Assembly (NCBI GenBank): GCA_026770575.1 | Contig: MU657221.1 | Coordinates: 263,880-280,001, forward strand | Direction: 5' to 3' | DNA length: 16,122 bases | DNA from: Pelagophyceae sp. CCMP2097 | Lineage: Eukaryota; Sar; Pelagophyceae | Shown: positions 1-7,563 of the stretch, piece by piece | Position numbering within the stretch: position 1 is the first letter of the stretch | Layout: each line of letters starts with the position of its first letter | Made by a program: the position numbers and the translations under genes | The notes under the pieces: model-generated | Seen by the model: only the letters and a program-made list of their open reading frames with translations | Told to the model about the DNA's origin: nothing | The model's database searches: none

Positions 1-294
1 TGAATACACAGTTTATATACCAAAGGGAAACTTATAATGCAAGCTGTGACAGTTCACAGTGCACCAGATGTTGTGAGAGGATATCATAGATGCAGTCAAG
101 TAATTGATCGAGACTCACCCGCCGGAACGCGGGTTCGAATCTGGATGAAAGATGCACACTAGAGACCCGAATAACAAAATTGGGTCGGACGCGACTCATT
201 TATGTTTAGCGGTGATAGTACGGGTCTGACTGCGAGACTACTTTTTTGCCAGAATTTGTAATTATTTTCTTTTTATGGGTTATGGTCGTCATTT
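1..294. other. No gene seen; one B-box-like motif
   Basis: I see no supported coding sequence. Around 129-145 the plus strand has a GGTTCGAATC core resembling the B box/T-loop of a tRNA. The flanking five-base stems do not pair, and no acceptor or D arm is recognisable, so I do not call a tRNA. It may be a remnant of a tRNA-derived repeat. Confidence 0.4.
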
Positions 295-370
295 GAATCG
301 ATTCTGAATCGATTCCAGGGTCTATTCAAATCGTGTGAGAATCGATTCTGGCATCGATTCAGAATAGACC
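295..370. repeat. ATCGAT-rich inverted repeat (hairpin)
   Basis: Four ATCGAT sites lie at 297-302, 308-313, 341-346 and 353-358. The arm 301-318 pairs with 348-365 at 17 of 18 positions, leaving a 29-nt loop. A second inverted pair, GGTCTATTC at 319-327 and GAATAGACC at 362-370, overlaps it, so two alternative foldbacks are possible. No coding or RNA gene is evident here. Confidence 0.75.
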
Positions 371-429
371 GAGATTAAATTAGGAATCAATTAAAATCGC
401 TCTTAGACGAGCCTTAGCACCGGACATAT

Positions 430-570
430 TAGGAGGCCTAGCTAGAGGGAGGTCTTACGACGTAAACCTGGGGGGGCGCCCCCTAGAGGCTAGAGGGAGG
501 TCTTGCGACGTTAACATGCCCCCCCCCCCCATGTGGCCGTCGCAGGACCTCCCTCTAGCTAGGCCACCTA
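430..570. mobile_element. 141-bp TA-bounded foldback element
   Basis: The arm 431-462 and the arm 538-569 are inverted copies, 29 of 32 positions matching, with AGAGGGAGGTC at the core. Both ends fall on a TA dinucleotide (430-431 and 569-570), as expected of Tc1/mariner-like miniature elements that duplicate TA. A third partial copy in the direction of the left arm lies at 489-510, and a C12 run sits at 519-530. No coding capacity. The mobile-element reading is inference from structure; it could also be a simple palindromic repeat. Confidence 0.6.
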
Positions 571-734
571 CATCGCATCTCGGGCCCCCGGAGAGGCTCA
601 ATATCGCCAAAAGTCACTCTCTATTTTAGCGATTTTAGGACGGTGCGTGTTTGTGGTCAGAGCCAATTCTTGGCCATACTGGGAGTTGGGGATTAGATGG
701 CACTCTAAGACTTTGCAAGGAGTTGTACTCAGGA

Positions 735-916
735 CAAAAAAAAAATCAGTTCAGTTTTCGAGGGTCAAAAAAAGGTTCAGTTCAGTTTTCGAGGGTCAAA
801 AAAAGGTTCAGTTCAGTTACAAAGGGTAAAAAAGGGTCAGTTCAGTTTCCGAGGGTTGAAAAAGGTTCAGTTCAGTTTCAGAGGGTCAAAAAAAGGGTCA
901 GTTCAGTTTCAGAGGT
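735..916 (+). repeat. Tandem array, about 6 copies of a 28-31-bp unit
   Basis: Each unit is an A-tract of 5-9 bases followed by TCAGTTCAGTTT and GAGGGTC. Unit starts are near 736, 767, 798, 828, 859 and 888. Copies differ mainly in A-tract length and in a few bases, typical of slippage or unequal exchange. The array lies inside the 677-1160 inverted-repeat element. Confidence 0.85.
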
Positions 917-1074
917 TCAGTCCAAGGCCTTTGCGGCGGCGACGACGGAGATCTCGGCGCCAGACGCTGCCGGCTGCCGGGCAACCACCCTGCGACGACG
1001 CCCAAAAGGCCGGCCATCGAGCTGTCAGACGAGCCCTTGGAGTCGCCTTTTTTTCGAAGAATGACCAAAGTTTC

Positions 1075-1131
1075 ACCCAAAGTTGGCCATTCTTGGCAAA
1101 GTTTTACCCAAAGTTGGCCATTCTTGGCAAA
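1075..1131 (+). repeat. Two direct copies of a 26-bp unit, period 31
   Basis: An identical 26-bp sequence built around AAAGTTGGCCATTCTTGG lies at 1075-1100 and 1106-1131. A further partial copy may precede it near 1064. Related TTCTTGGCC sequence also occurs just outside the left end of the element at 668-676. Confidence 0.85.
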
Positions 1132-1160
1132 AAGTGTCATCTAATCCCCAACTCCCAGTA

Positions 1161-1447
1161 GATTACTTTGAAGCGGCGCATCATGATATCTTAGACTCAC
1201 CGCCCCCATCGATGCACGTCCAGTTGTCGCAGCCCACCGCATCCGCCCAGGAGACAAAAGTCCAAGGTCCGTCGAACGTCGCCGTACAGCCCTCTCCACC
1301 CGAGGGTCGGATCGATGCGCCACACGACGATGGGGCCTCCGACCGATGTGACTGTGCCGACGCCGCGGAGTCGCCCGAGCATCGTTCGCCTCGGACAGGA
1401 GAGGGTCGGGTCCTGCCGTAAAAGCGACGACCGTAGGTCGGCGACAA
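1161..1447. other. No supported gene
   Basis: This GC-rich stretch is open in several frames on both strands, but the translations are Arg/Ser/Pro-rich with no recognisable motif. I see no gene, RNA or clear repeat. Confidence 0.4.
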
Positions 1448-1960
1448 CGTCTTATTCGCGTACACGCGCGTACGACTCCGCGCGACGAGTGCACGGTGGC
1501 GCTGCGGGAGGCCATTCGGCGCGCCTGGCTTCGCGGCGACATGTTAAACGAGTGCCGCCTCCTAGGATCCTTACGGGCCGCGAAGAGATGATCCATGGGC
1601 GCTTCGAGTTGTCGCTACATACAGGCACGCGCAATCTATACCGCGCGGTTCGTCGGCGACATGCTGGTTTGGGCGCACGAGTTCGAAACGAGGCGCTCGC
1701 GTTGGAGCGCGCCTCCAAGTGCACGCTCTCCACGTGGGCGCTCTTCCGATGCCGCCGGCGGCGCGGCGCGCGCTCAGGCCGAGGCGCGCGCATAGTCGGC
1801 GTTCTCGGCGGGCTCGGCGCGCCGCTCGTCGCGCGCGTCGACGCCGCGTTCGCGTCCGTTGGGGACGCGGCCGCGCCTCCCCGCGTCAGTGGCGCTGGTC
1901 CTCGGATTTTACGCCGCGACGTTACGCGAGCTGGGCAAACCGACCTCGCGCGGCACGACG
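1448..1960 (+). pseudogene. Possible decayed coding patches, function unknown
   Basis: Three plus-strand frames take turns looking protein-like. Patch 1 (1448-1591, ending in TGA) contains TVALREAIRRAWLRGDMLNE. Patch 2 (about 1585-1790) contains VRNEALALERASKCTLSTWA. Patch 3 (about 1877-1950) contains VALVLGFYAATLRELGKP. Hydrophobic and charged residues alternate as in helices, unlike the Arg/Pro-rich out-of-frame translations around. The frame changes could be introns or indels; I found no convincing splice sites. No family is recognised. In GC-rich DNA such patches can arise by chance, so this is a weak call. Confidence 0.18.
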
Positions 1961-2017
1961 GATGCGACCGTCGACTGCACAGCATCACCACTTCAAGGAC
2001 CAAGAGCCGACGTGCAC

Positions 2018-2450
2018 GGCACCGGACCGTCTCCGGGGCCGTCTCCGGGGCCGTCTCTGGACCGTCGAGGGAAAGCATCGATGGCCCGAAGAGGGCCGCC
2101 TCCGCCCCCGTTGGACCGTGGGAGTTCCATGGGACCGGTAAAGGGTCCGTCGAGGACCGTGGGGGCAGGTAGGACCGTAGAGGGTACGTCTAAGACTGTC
2201 CGCTGAGGGGCCCTATGGGGCCGGCTGCATCGGACCGTCTACGGGCCGTCTCCGCCTCCCCGCTGGACGATGGGGAGCGTAGAATACTGTCGAGGAGCCG
2301 CATGGGGCCGTCAAAGGGACCGTCGACGGACCATCGACGGGGCTGACGAAGGGTCTGCATAGGACCATTGAGGAGCCGCATAGGATCGGCCGTCTCCATG
2401 GCTGTCGAGGTGCCGTCTCCGGGGCCGCATCGGGGCCGCATGGGGCGTGA
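2018..2450. repeat. GC-rich degenerate minisatellite
   Basis: The heptamer GGACCGT recurs at least six times with close variants (GGACCAT, GGGCCGT, GGAGCCG), usually followed by CGAGG or CTACGG. It includes a near-perfect run of CCGTCTCCGGGG at 2028-2060. Spacing is irregular (about 12-40 bp), so this is an old, diverged array. ORFs crossing it on both strands (for example the ends of 1315-2172 and 1859-2206) are translations of the repeat, not genes. Confidence 0.6.
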
Positions 2451-3213
2451 TCCTCGGCGGACGGTTTGGGTTTCCAGACATCGCCGACGCGGGTTTTCCG
2501 CGGGCGGCGGTACGCGCCCACTGGAACGCCGACGCTCCTGTGAGGTGGCCTATGGATGCCATACGGCACCCCATGTGCCGCATTGCACCAATTGGAATAA
2601 TGTAATTCTGGTGGATAATGATAATGCAATTTACCCAGGCCTGCCGACCAAGATTGACATCTATCGTTTTTTGTTTAAATTTTAACGCAGTCGTGCTAAG
2701 TTGGTTGATCCGACTAGGCCAGAGAAAGGTCCTTATGGACTGGATGGCAGACCCCCGGTCTGTCTGTCCTGCAATTTCTTATTCTTATTCTTATTCTTAT
2801 AATACCAGCTCTCCCCATCTATAATTTCGTAGCTTGGCGGGTGTAATTCCGACCTTTCTCAGAAAGCACGATTTCTGCGATTTAGTGACTGCCTCGACGA
2901 CGCAGGGCTTTTCTGCGGTGTCCACTGCTGGGCAGCTCGGTCCCGTCCCCTCTAGCTCCCCCGGCTGTCAGTCGATTTTAGATCAGCTTCATGGTCCGTT
3001 AAGGTTTTGTTCAGTAACATTTCGTTATAAATGCAAATATTTACAAATATTTGATGAAATTTGGAAAGTAAGCGATATCTTTCCTCGCCAAAGTCATCAT
3101 ACCGATTTTTGTGTTATTCCAGAGGGCTGACGACGAAGAGACTTAGTCACACGGGTGCGGCATTGGACGATGTACCCCCCTGGCTTGGTGGGCCGGTCCG
3201 CAGCCCCTGGAAC
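2451..3213. other. Intergenic; no gene seen apart from a microsatellite
   Basis: Base composition drops from GC-rich to mixed near 2590. The open frame 2834-3130 lacks an ATG start and shows no motif. A short CTTATT microsatellite lies at 2778-2801, listed separately. Confidence 0.4.
2778..2801 (+). repeat. CTTATT microsatellite, 4 units
   Basis: Four tandem hexamers, the last with one changed base (CTTATA). Confidence 0.9.
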
Positions 3214-3250
3214 ATATTTCAATATTTTGACGCGCCAAATATTGAAATAT
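3214..3250. repeat. Perfect 14-bp AT-rich inverted repeat
   Basis: ATATTTCAATATTT at 3214-3227 is the exact reverse complement of 3237-3250, with a 9-nt loop containing GACGCGC. The GC-rich flanks continue the symmetry imperfectly (CCCCTGG at 3205-3211 against CCAGAGGGCAGGGGG on the right). A cruciform or transcript hairpin is possible. It does not resemble a bacterial terminator, because there is no following T-run. Confidence 0.8.
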
Positions 3251-3884
3251 TAACCAGAGGGCAGGGGGCGCTCCATTCAAGACCGTTAGACTCGCCTCCC
3301 TGATGAGGCCGACGACAATGGCTGCGCGGCTTTGGCCGGCGCGTACGTCCCGTCGAAATCGCCCGAGGTTCTTGTAAACGTACGCAGGCGGCAGCTCGAG
3401 AATCGGCCCTACTAGGGCTCCAAAGAGCGTGGTACTCGCACGGGACCTCGATATACGGGCTTGGAACTAGGGCCCACCTCTGGCTTCAGCAGTTCAACAG
3501 TCACGGAGGCAGCTTGGCACATCCTTCCGGCTCGAATTTCCACCGACGGCCGCTCCGGCAGTTGCTGTCCAAACTGCCGAAACGAAAGATGCAGCGAGTT
3601 AAGGCGCGGTACGTGGGCGTTAGCCTCGCGCTGACCTGGCTAGCGAAGACGACGGCGACGTCGTCGAGGCGCTTTTTTCTGCTTGTGCGAGGTCAAATGT
3701 CGTCCGTTGAGCGCGCGCGACGCGGCCGTGCGTCCCACGCCGGGCCGCGGGGCCCCGTTTTTCGCTGGCGGGCCCTCGGCTCCACCCCGCGCGACCCCCT
3801 CAAAGCGTCCGCCTCCCCGCCGGTGCCCTCCTCTGACCTTTCTAACAGGCTCGCGACTCTCACAGTCACAAACTATACGTTATC
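3251..3884. other. GC-rich region; only a speculative small exon pair
   Basis: No strong gene. An ATG at 3590 opens a plus-strand frame. If a 35-nt segment 3609-3643 (GTACGTGGG...CTGACCTGGCTAG) were an intron, the joined frame would continue as EDDGDVVEALFSACARSN before a stop. The donor and acceptor look good, but 35 nt is shorter than the 46-62-nt introns inferred elsewhere here, so I do not call it a gene. Confidence 0.15.
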
Positions 3885-3907
3885 CACGGAGTTCTTAACT
3901 TCGCCCC

Positions 3908-4371
3908 AAAAATCTGATATGAAGATTTTTGAGTAGCTCGGTCCACAGCCCTCCAAATGTTGAACTGTTTGGGTTAGCTTCAAGCTATCCGTCGCATGGG
4001 CATCGTGCATCAACCTATGGTTCACAATCGCCCATTTGACTGCACGCCAAAGGTTCAAATGTTGGTATATTTTGGTATGTTCGCAACTTCGCCCCAGTAT
4101 TTTCCCTTTAAATACCTCCAAATGATTTCAGTTGTATTTTATGGGGGTATTTGCCGAAAATATGCCACTATAATATACCGGTTTGCGCCCGCGAGGACAT
4201 GACTGTCCGCCCCTCTTCCAAGGCGACGGCGGCCCTCAGGAGGGCGCCGTGCGCCGGCTGCCACGCCCTGTGCTCCGGCGGCGGGGCTGTCTATGGACGA
4301 GGGTGTTGGCGGGTGAGGGTCGATAATATCTGGCCGGCCGAGAGGGCCTTAAGTCGTTTGTTTAGAGAACT
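3908..4371. other. AT-rich stretch without a gene
   Basis: An 8-bp perfect hairpin (AAAAATCT / AGATTTTT) lies at about 3908-3930. The sequence CAACTTCGCCCC at 4084-4095 repeats the core of the termini described for 3885-4960. From about 4190 the sequence becomes GC-rich, with no convincing frame. Confidence 0.35.
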
Positions 4372-4788
4372 CTACGGGCGCTTCACGAGCGGCTCATAGT
4401 GGCCGCGGCTGGGCGTCATCACGCAGACGAGCGCGTCGACTGGGATCTGGAGGTCGGGCGACAAGTACAGCGTTTGGGGGTCGCCTCGGTGAGGCGCGTT
4501 GCCTCGGTGAGGCGCGAAGATCCGGATGCCGTGCGACAGGTCGGCTTGCTGCGTGCCGATGTTCGTGGTGTGCGCCTTGGGGCAGTGGCCGAAGACCTTC
4601 GAATTCGCGAGCAAGTCTGCGACGCTCTCGAGCACCTTCTCCGGATCGTCGGGGTTGTAGCGCACGGCCGTGTTCGAGCCGTGCCCGTCGATATGCATGT
4701 TGCTGTTCGGGCCTCCGAGCCTAAACATTGGCCCTTGCCAGCCTCGCAAATGCTGGAACGCCCCGCGTTTCGGCCGATATTCAAACAC
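4372..4788 (-). CDS. Unknown protein, weakly OTU-protease-like
   Basis: This is a 138-codon frame ending in TAG. The upstream open stretch begins after a TAA near 4806, and the first codon used here is GTG. The first ATG is codon 21, so the true start may be MFRLGG at residue 21, or there may be an upstream exon. From residue 27 the composition is clearly protein-like. The shape recalls the OTU cysteine-protease fold: DGHG at 34-37 where OTU proteins have DG(N/H)C, an IRIF strand at 88-91, and a C-terminal GHYEPL at 129-134 where OTU proteins carry the catalytic His-Tyr. The catalytic Cys position would be Gly, so an active enzyme is doubtful. No neighbour supports a role. The family assignment is inference at motif level only. 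Confidence 0.45.
   Translation of the reverse strand: MFEYRPKRGAFQHLRGWQGPMFRLGGPNSNMHIDGHGSNTAVRYNPDDPEKVLESVADLLANSKVFGHCPKAHTTNIGTQQADLSHGIRIFAPHRGNAPHRGDPQTLYLSPDLQIPVDALVCVMTPSRGHYEPLVKRP
4483..4516. repeat. 18-bp in-frame tandem duplication
   Basis: A 16-bp block (GCCTCGGTGAGGCGCG) occurs at 4483-4498 and 4501-4516 with period 18. Each copy contains a CGCCTC/GAGGCG palindrome. On the minus strand it duplicates the hexapeptide APHRG(N/D) at residues 92-103 of the 4372-4788 ORF without breaking the frame. Confidence 0.85.
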
Positions 4789-4960
4789 GATCGACCCGCG
4801 TTATTTTGGCGATGAGTCTTTATGGGAGGGTCGTGAAATGAGTGCGGAGTACAGCTATCGCCCCTCTCAGTGCAACGCGGTCGTCGGCAGGGCTCCTTAA
4901 GGCAAAAGCGCGAAAAAAGGAAGGGGCGAAGTTAAGCAGGGGCGAAATTGAGTACTCCGC

Positions 4961-5548
4961 TGATACACCTTTGTCACGTTTCTTGAGGAGAGTTAGCCTA
5001 GTCCCTAACGGTCATATAGCGGCAATGAATGGAGCCCATCACCCTCGCTGAATCCTGGATCGTGCGCCGCCAGCAGAACACGGGTGTTTCAAACGGTAAT
5101 CAGCAGATCAAAATAAGCCGAAAATACAGGCTTTATTGTGCCTTTGATTAATTTATAAAGTCCTTTTCGGGTACTTATTGAGATAATGTGGCGATTTGAT
5201 GACGGACGATGGGGCGTCCTCTAGGACGCGTTTTTGGATGATTGCGCTCGCAACTGCTCTGGAAGTCGGTGGCATGGCGCTGGCAGCGCACATGCCCATC
5301 TTCTTGCCTCTCTAGAGGCACTTATTGGCTTTTTAGACGAAACAACCTCACGGGAATGATGAGTCTCTTGATAAAATGTCCGAAGGGCCAGTCTACTAAG
5401 TATTGCGCGGCTCGAGGAGGTCCATGACCACCTCCCAGCGCCCGAGAAGACGGGGCATTCGACCATTTCAACCATCCCCGTCGCCCATAGATTTGAAAAT
5501 AAGGCCGCTGGTCTCCAGAGACATGTAGGACGTCTCGGACCGATCTTT
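4961..5548. other. No supported gene
   Basis: Mixed-composition DNA. Frames 5242-5427 (+) and 5221-5475 (-) show no motif. AATAAGCC at 5112-5119 and GGCTTTATT at 5129-5137 form a weak hairpin. The string CTTATTGAGATA at 5175-5186 recurs at 15605-15616 inside another inverted-repeat element, hinting at shared repeat ancestry. Confidence 0.35.
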
Positions 5549-5650
5549 TCAACGGCACAGAGGCGAGACGCGGTGCGCGCACGGCGCCTTCGTCATCGCT
5601 CCCTGAACCGACCCCATCAGCGCGCACACGAAGAGGCAGAAGGCCAACAT
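5549..5650 (-). CDS. Possible first exon of a secreted protein
   Basis: An ATG at 5650 opens a 33-codon frame ending in TGA. Its first 18 residues, MLAFCLFVCALMGSVQGA, look like a textbook eukaryotic signal peptide: a short start, a hydrophobic core, and small residues (VQGA) at the expected cleavage site. MTKAPCAHRVSPLCR follows. The frame closes too soon for a usual secreted protein, so this may be exon 1 of a spliced gene, or a fragment. An overlapping minus frame (5322-5741) covers the same DNA and could carry a continuation, but I found no convincing splice junction. The mature product is unknown. Confidence 0.25.
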   Translation of the reverse strand: MLAFCLFVCALMGSVQGAMTKAPCAHRVSPLCR

Positions 5651-6156
5651 AGATCGCTATAAATTCAAATCTGAGATTTGCTAGATGTCGATTTTCCTTT
5701 TTTGGTACAGCCGTGAGAAGGATGAAGCTATAGGTGGACAAAGACAGTGTCGAGGATTATGGGCCCCTGATTTTACTGTAATTACAGTGCAATTACTGTT
5801 ACACACGTATTTGCAGTGTAAAGTGAAGGTCGTATTTTTAGGGGCGCTTAAACGAGGCGCAATGGGGCTAAGCGCGAGCGGGAGGCTCCGCCGAGTCGCC
5901 CCGGCGAACTGACGAGCTCAAATACGAGGTGTGGCTCTGCATGCGCATGTTTTTGGGGTGAAAGTCCAACTTTTGTTCAAACAAGTGGGGAAAGCCACAA
6001 TTTCGCGATGCAAGGCGCCCGAAATTCACAAATATCGATGAATTAAGGATGTATTTTCAAGGGCACTACAAAGGCAAAATTTGGGGGTCGTGTAATAACA
6101 TGTAAATTACATGTAAAATCAAATGCAGTTTTTACAAATTATTTTACAGTATCACC
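5651..6156. other. AT-rich intergenic DNA with palindromes
   Basis: A perfect 14-bp palindrome ACTGTAATTACAGT lies at 5775-5788, and a near-palindrome ACATGTAAATTACATGT at 6098-6114. The plus frame 5685-5912 has no recognisable feature. No gene is called. Confidence 0.45.
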
Positions 6157-6472
6157 TACAAGGGGTATCGGCGATAAAGCCGACCTCAAGTGGCACAAAG
6201 TTGTGCCTCCCAGAGGCCGCCTGCGGGGGTTGGCGTGGTAGCTATGGGCCTCCCTGCCCCCCGGGGTGTCCGTGACATGATCAGCCTCGAGGAGGGCGCC
6301 TTGCAAGGGCGTGAACAAGCGCTTCCCCCAATATTTTGGACTTGATAAAATCTTTATTTGCCTCCTTACCTTGATTTTGAACTGATTTTGCCTCCGTATT
6401 GCGAAGGTTCGGGCCCGGCTGTCAACTGCAGGACCGCCCGGATAAAAAAACTGGCTATGTGACGGGGCGGTC

Positions 6473-6863
6473 CATACGTACTGGGGTGAAAAACCACCTG
6501 ATGCAAGAAGCAGCCGAGACTGCACATCAAGGGGCGGCTGTTGACATGAAAATATGACACCATCTGTCACTGACGTATGCCCTGGCAAAAGGGAATTCCG
6601 GTCCCAGTGCCAGGAGCCAGTTAAGAAAAGTGTATATAAACACATCCAATTCCTATTGAGGTTTTTGGGTACCCAGACCCGGATTTGAACCGGCGTACAT
6701 TCATTTCACTTGCTGACATGTTTCGAATTTTTAATACGCAAAGCCGGGCTCGAACCGGCGACCTCGTGTAAAACCATTTTTACACACGCTGTTAGTAGAC
6801 GCAGTAGACCTAATACCTTTGAGCACAGGCAGCGAACGCACTCGCAACATACGTACTGGGGTG
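6473..6863 (+). repeat. 16-bp direct repeat pair, 375 bp apart
   Basis: CATACGTACTGGGGTG occurs identically at 6473-6488 and 6848-6863, both within the 6157-7123 element. The 359 bp between the copies contain the T-arm-like sequences. Confidence 0.8.
6678..6759 (-). other. Two tRNA T-arm-like sequences (SINE-like remnant)
   Basis: On the minus strand 6759-6743 reads GCCGG-TTCGAGC-CCGGC, a perfect five-pair T stem with a standard loop and a good B box. It is preceded by GAGGTC as in many tRNAs. 65 nt further on, 6694-6678 reads GCCGG-TTCAAAT-CCGGG, with four of five pairs. An 8-bp hairpin (GTGTAAAA/TTTTACAC, 6766-6785) sits where the anticodon arm would be, but its 4-nt loop is wrong, and I find no matching acceptor stem. 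This is therefore not a functional tRNA gene; a tRNA-derived SINE or tRNA fragment fits best. Confidence 0.45.
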
Positions 6864-7123
6864 GTATTTGACTTGTCCCGTACGAGTGCCGCGAGTGGCG
6901 CTTCAGACGAGCCAAAACAGACGTGCTGATTTTTAGTGTGAGCGTTTTTAACAAAAGATTTTTTTGGGCCATGGCATTTCCGGACTCAGCGCGACGTCCT
7001 CTATGATTTCCAACAGGGCCAAACTCCAACCGAAGAAAACTGCAGTTGACAGAAAGTCCTCGGCGTCATTGGCGATATTTACTTTAAACGATCAAACAGT
7101 CGCCATTAGCGATACCCCTTGTA

Positions 7124-7563
7124 TAGATGACTCGGAAGCTTAGGTAGGACTTAGTTATTTTTTTAACTTGTTTATGGCGAGTTATCCTTGCTTTTCGGCC
7201 GCCAACTAACTCGTAATTGGGAGAGTGGCATCCAACTCGCCTCGAGTTAGTTATTCGGCGGTCGATGAGCCAACTACCTCCAAGTTGAGTTGAGACAGCA
7301 TAAGTCAGATCCAAATATTTCAAGGCGAAATTGCTGTCAATTATTCGACATATACCCTATTTTGGGCCTTTTTTACCCATTTTCAACTCAAAATACCTGA
7401 GTTTCTATGTTTCCCCGTCAAAACCAACTCTAAATGAGTTGACGAAAATTTGATTGACAACTAACGACTGGCCCAGTTGCCTCGAATATTTTGACGACAA
7501 CTCACTCAACTCAACTAGGAAAATACAGAGGCTTTAATCAACTCCAACTCCAGCAACTAGATC
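7124..7563. other. AT-rich stretch with many short inverted AACTCAA/TTGAGTT motifs
   Basis: GAGTT and AACTC words recur throughout. AACTAACTCG at 7203-7212 pairs with CGAGTTAGTT at 7242-7251, and GTTGAGTTGAG at 7284-7294 pairs with CTCAACTCAAC at 7505-7515. No coding sequence is seen. It could be an old foldback element. Confidence 0.4.

Larger units (their letters stand above)
677..1160. mobile_element. 484-bp TA-bounded MITE-like element
   Basis: A perfect 22-bp inverted repeat joins 678-699 to 1138-1159. It continues inward with 4 of 5 further matches, and each end abuts TA (677-678, 1159-1160). The termini read TACTGGGAGTTGGGG. The interior is two tandem arrays (735-916 and 1075-1131) separated by a GC-rich stretch, with no credible coding region, so a non-autonomous DNA transposon is the simplest reading. 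Short ORFs within it (for example 651-1064) are repeat translations rich in Ser, Gln, Phe and Lys. Confidence 0.65.
3885..4960. mobile_element. Candidate element with GGAGTAC..CGCCCC termini
   Basis: Three related sequences occur: 3886-3907 (GGAGTTCTTAACTTCGCCCC), 4844-4865 (same strand, GGAGTACAGCTATCGCCCC) and 4938-4960 (inverted, GGAGTACTCAATTTCGCCCC). In addition CTTAACTTCGCCCC at 3894-3907 is exactly inverted at 4923-4936. The outermost pair brackets the 4372-4788 ORF, while 4844-4960 alone would make a ~117-bp foldback. This could be a transposon carrying the ORF, or a small element beside an old copy of its end. Evidence is limited to these short repeats. Confidence 0.25.
6157..7123. 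mobile_element. ~967-bp TA-bounded element with 14-bp inverted ends
   Basis: TACAAGGGGTATCG at 6157-6170 is the exact inverse of 7110-7123, and both ends begin with TA, as in the elements at 430-570, 677-1160 and 15317-15685. Inside are a 16-bp direct repeat (6473-6488 and 6848-6863) and two minus-strand tRNA T-arm-like sequences, but no convincing protein. The open frames 6139-6645 (-) and 6706-7029 (-) cross the ends or the T-arm motifs and look non-coding. An 11-bp match to one terminus (TACCCCTTGTA) also occurs at 8805-8815. A 14-bp pair could be chance, so this is moderate at best. Confidence 0.35.

Noticed and set aside
735..916. CRISPR-like array
   Set aside because: Units are directly tandem with no unique spacers, and the context is eukaryotic.
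1315..2172. 285-codon plus-strand ORF as one gene
   Set aside because: Only part of it looks protein-like (about 1585-1790). The 3' third translates the GC-rich minisatellite, and adjacent patches lie in other frames.
3609..3643. 35-nt intron joining two small open segments
   Set aside because: Splice sites look good, but the length is below what other introns here suggest, and the flanking peptides are too short to judge.
5322..5741. 139-codon minus-strand ORF
   Set aside because: It has an ATG but no convincing domain, and overlaps the better signal-peptide start at 5650 in another frame. Kept only as a possible source of downstream exons.
6139..6645. 168-codon minus-strand ORF
   Set aside because: It crosses the inverted terminus at 6157-6170 and one 16-bp direct repeat, and shows no domain or sensible composition.
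6743..6814. Functional tRNA gene on the minus strand
   Set aside because: The T-arm is excellent, but the anticodon arm has a 4-nt loop, no acceptor stem pairs, and no proper A box is found.
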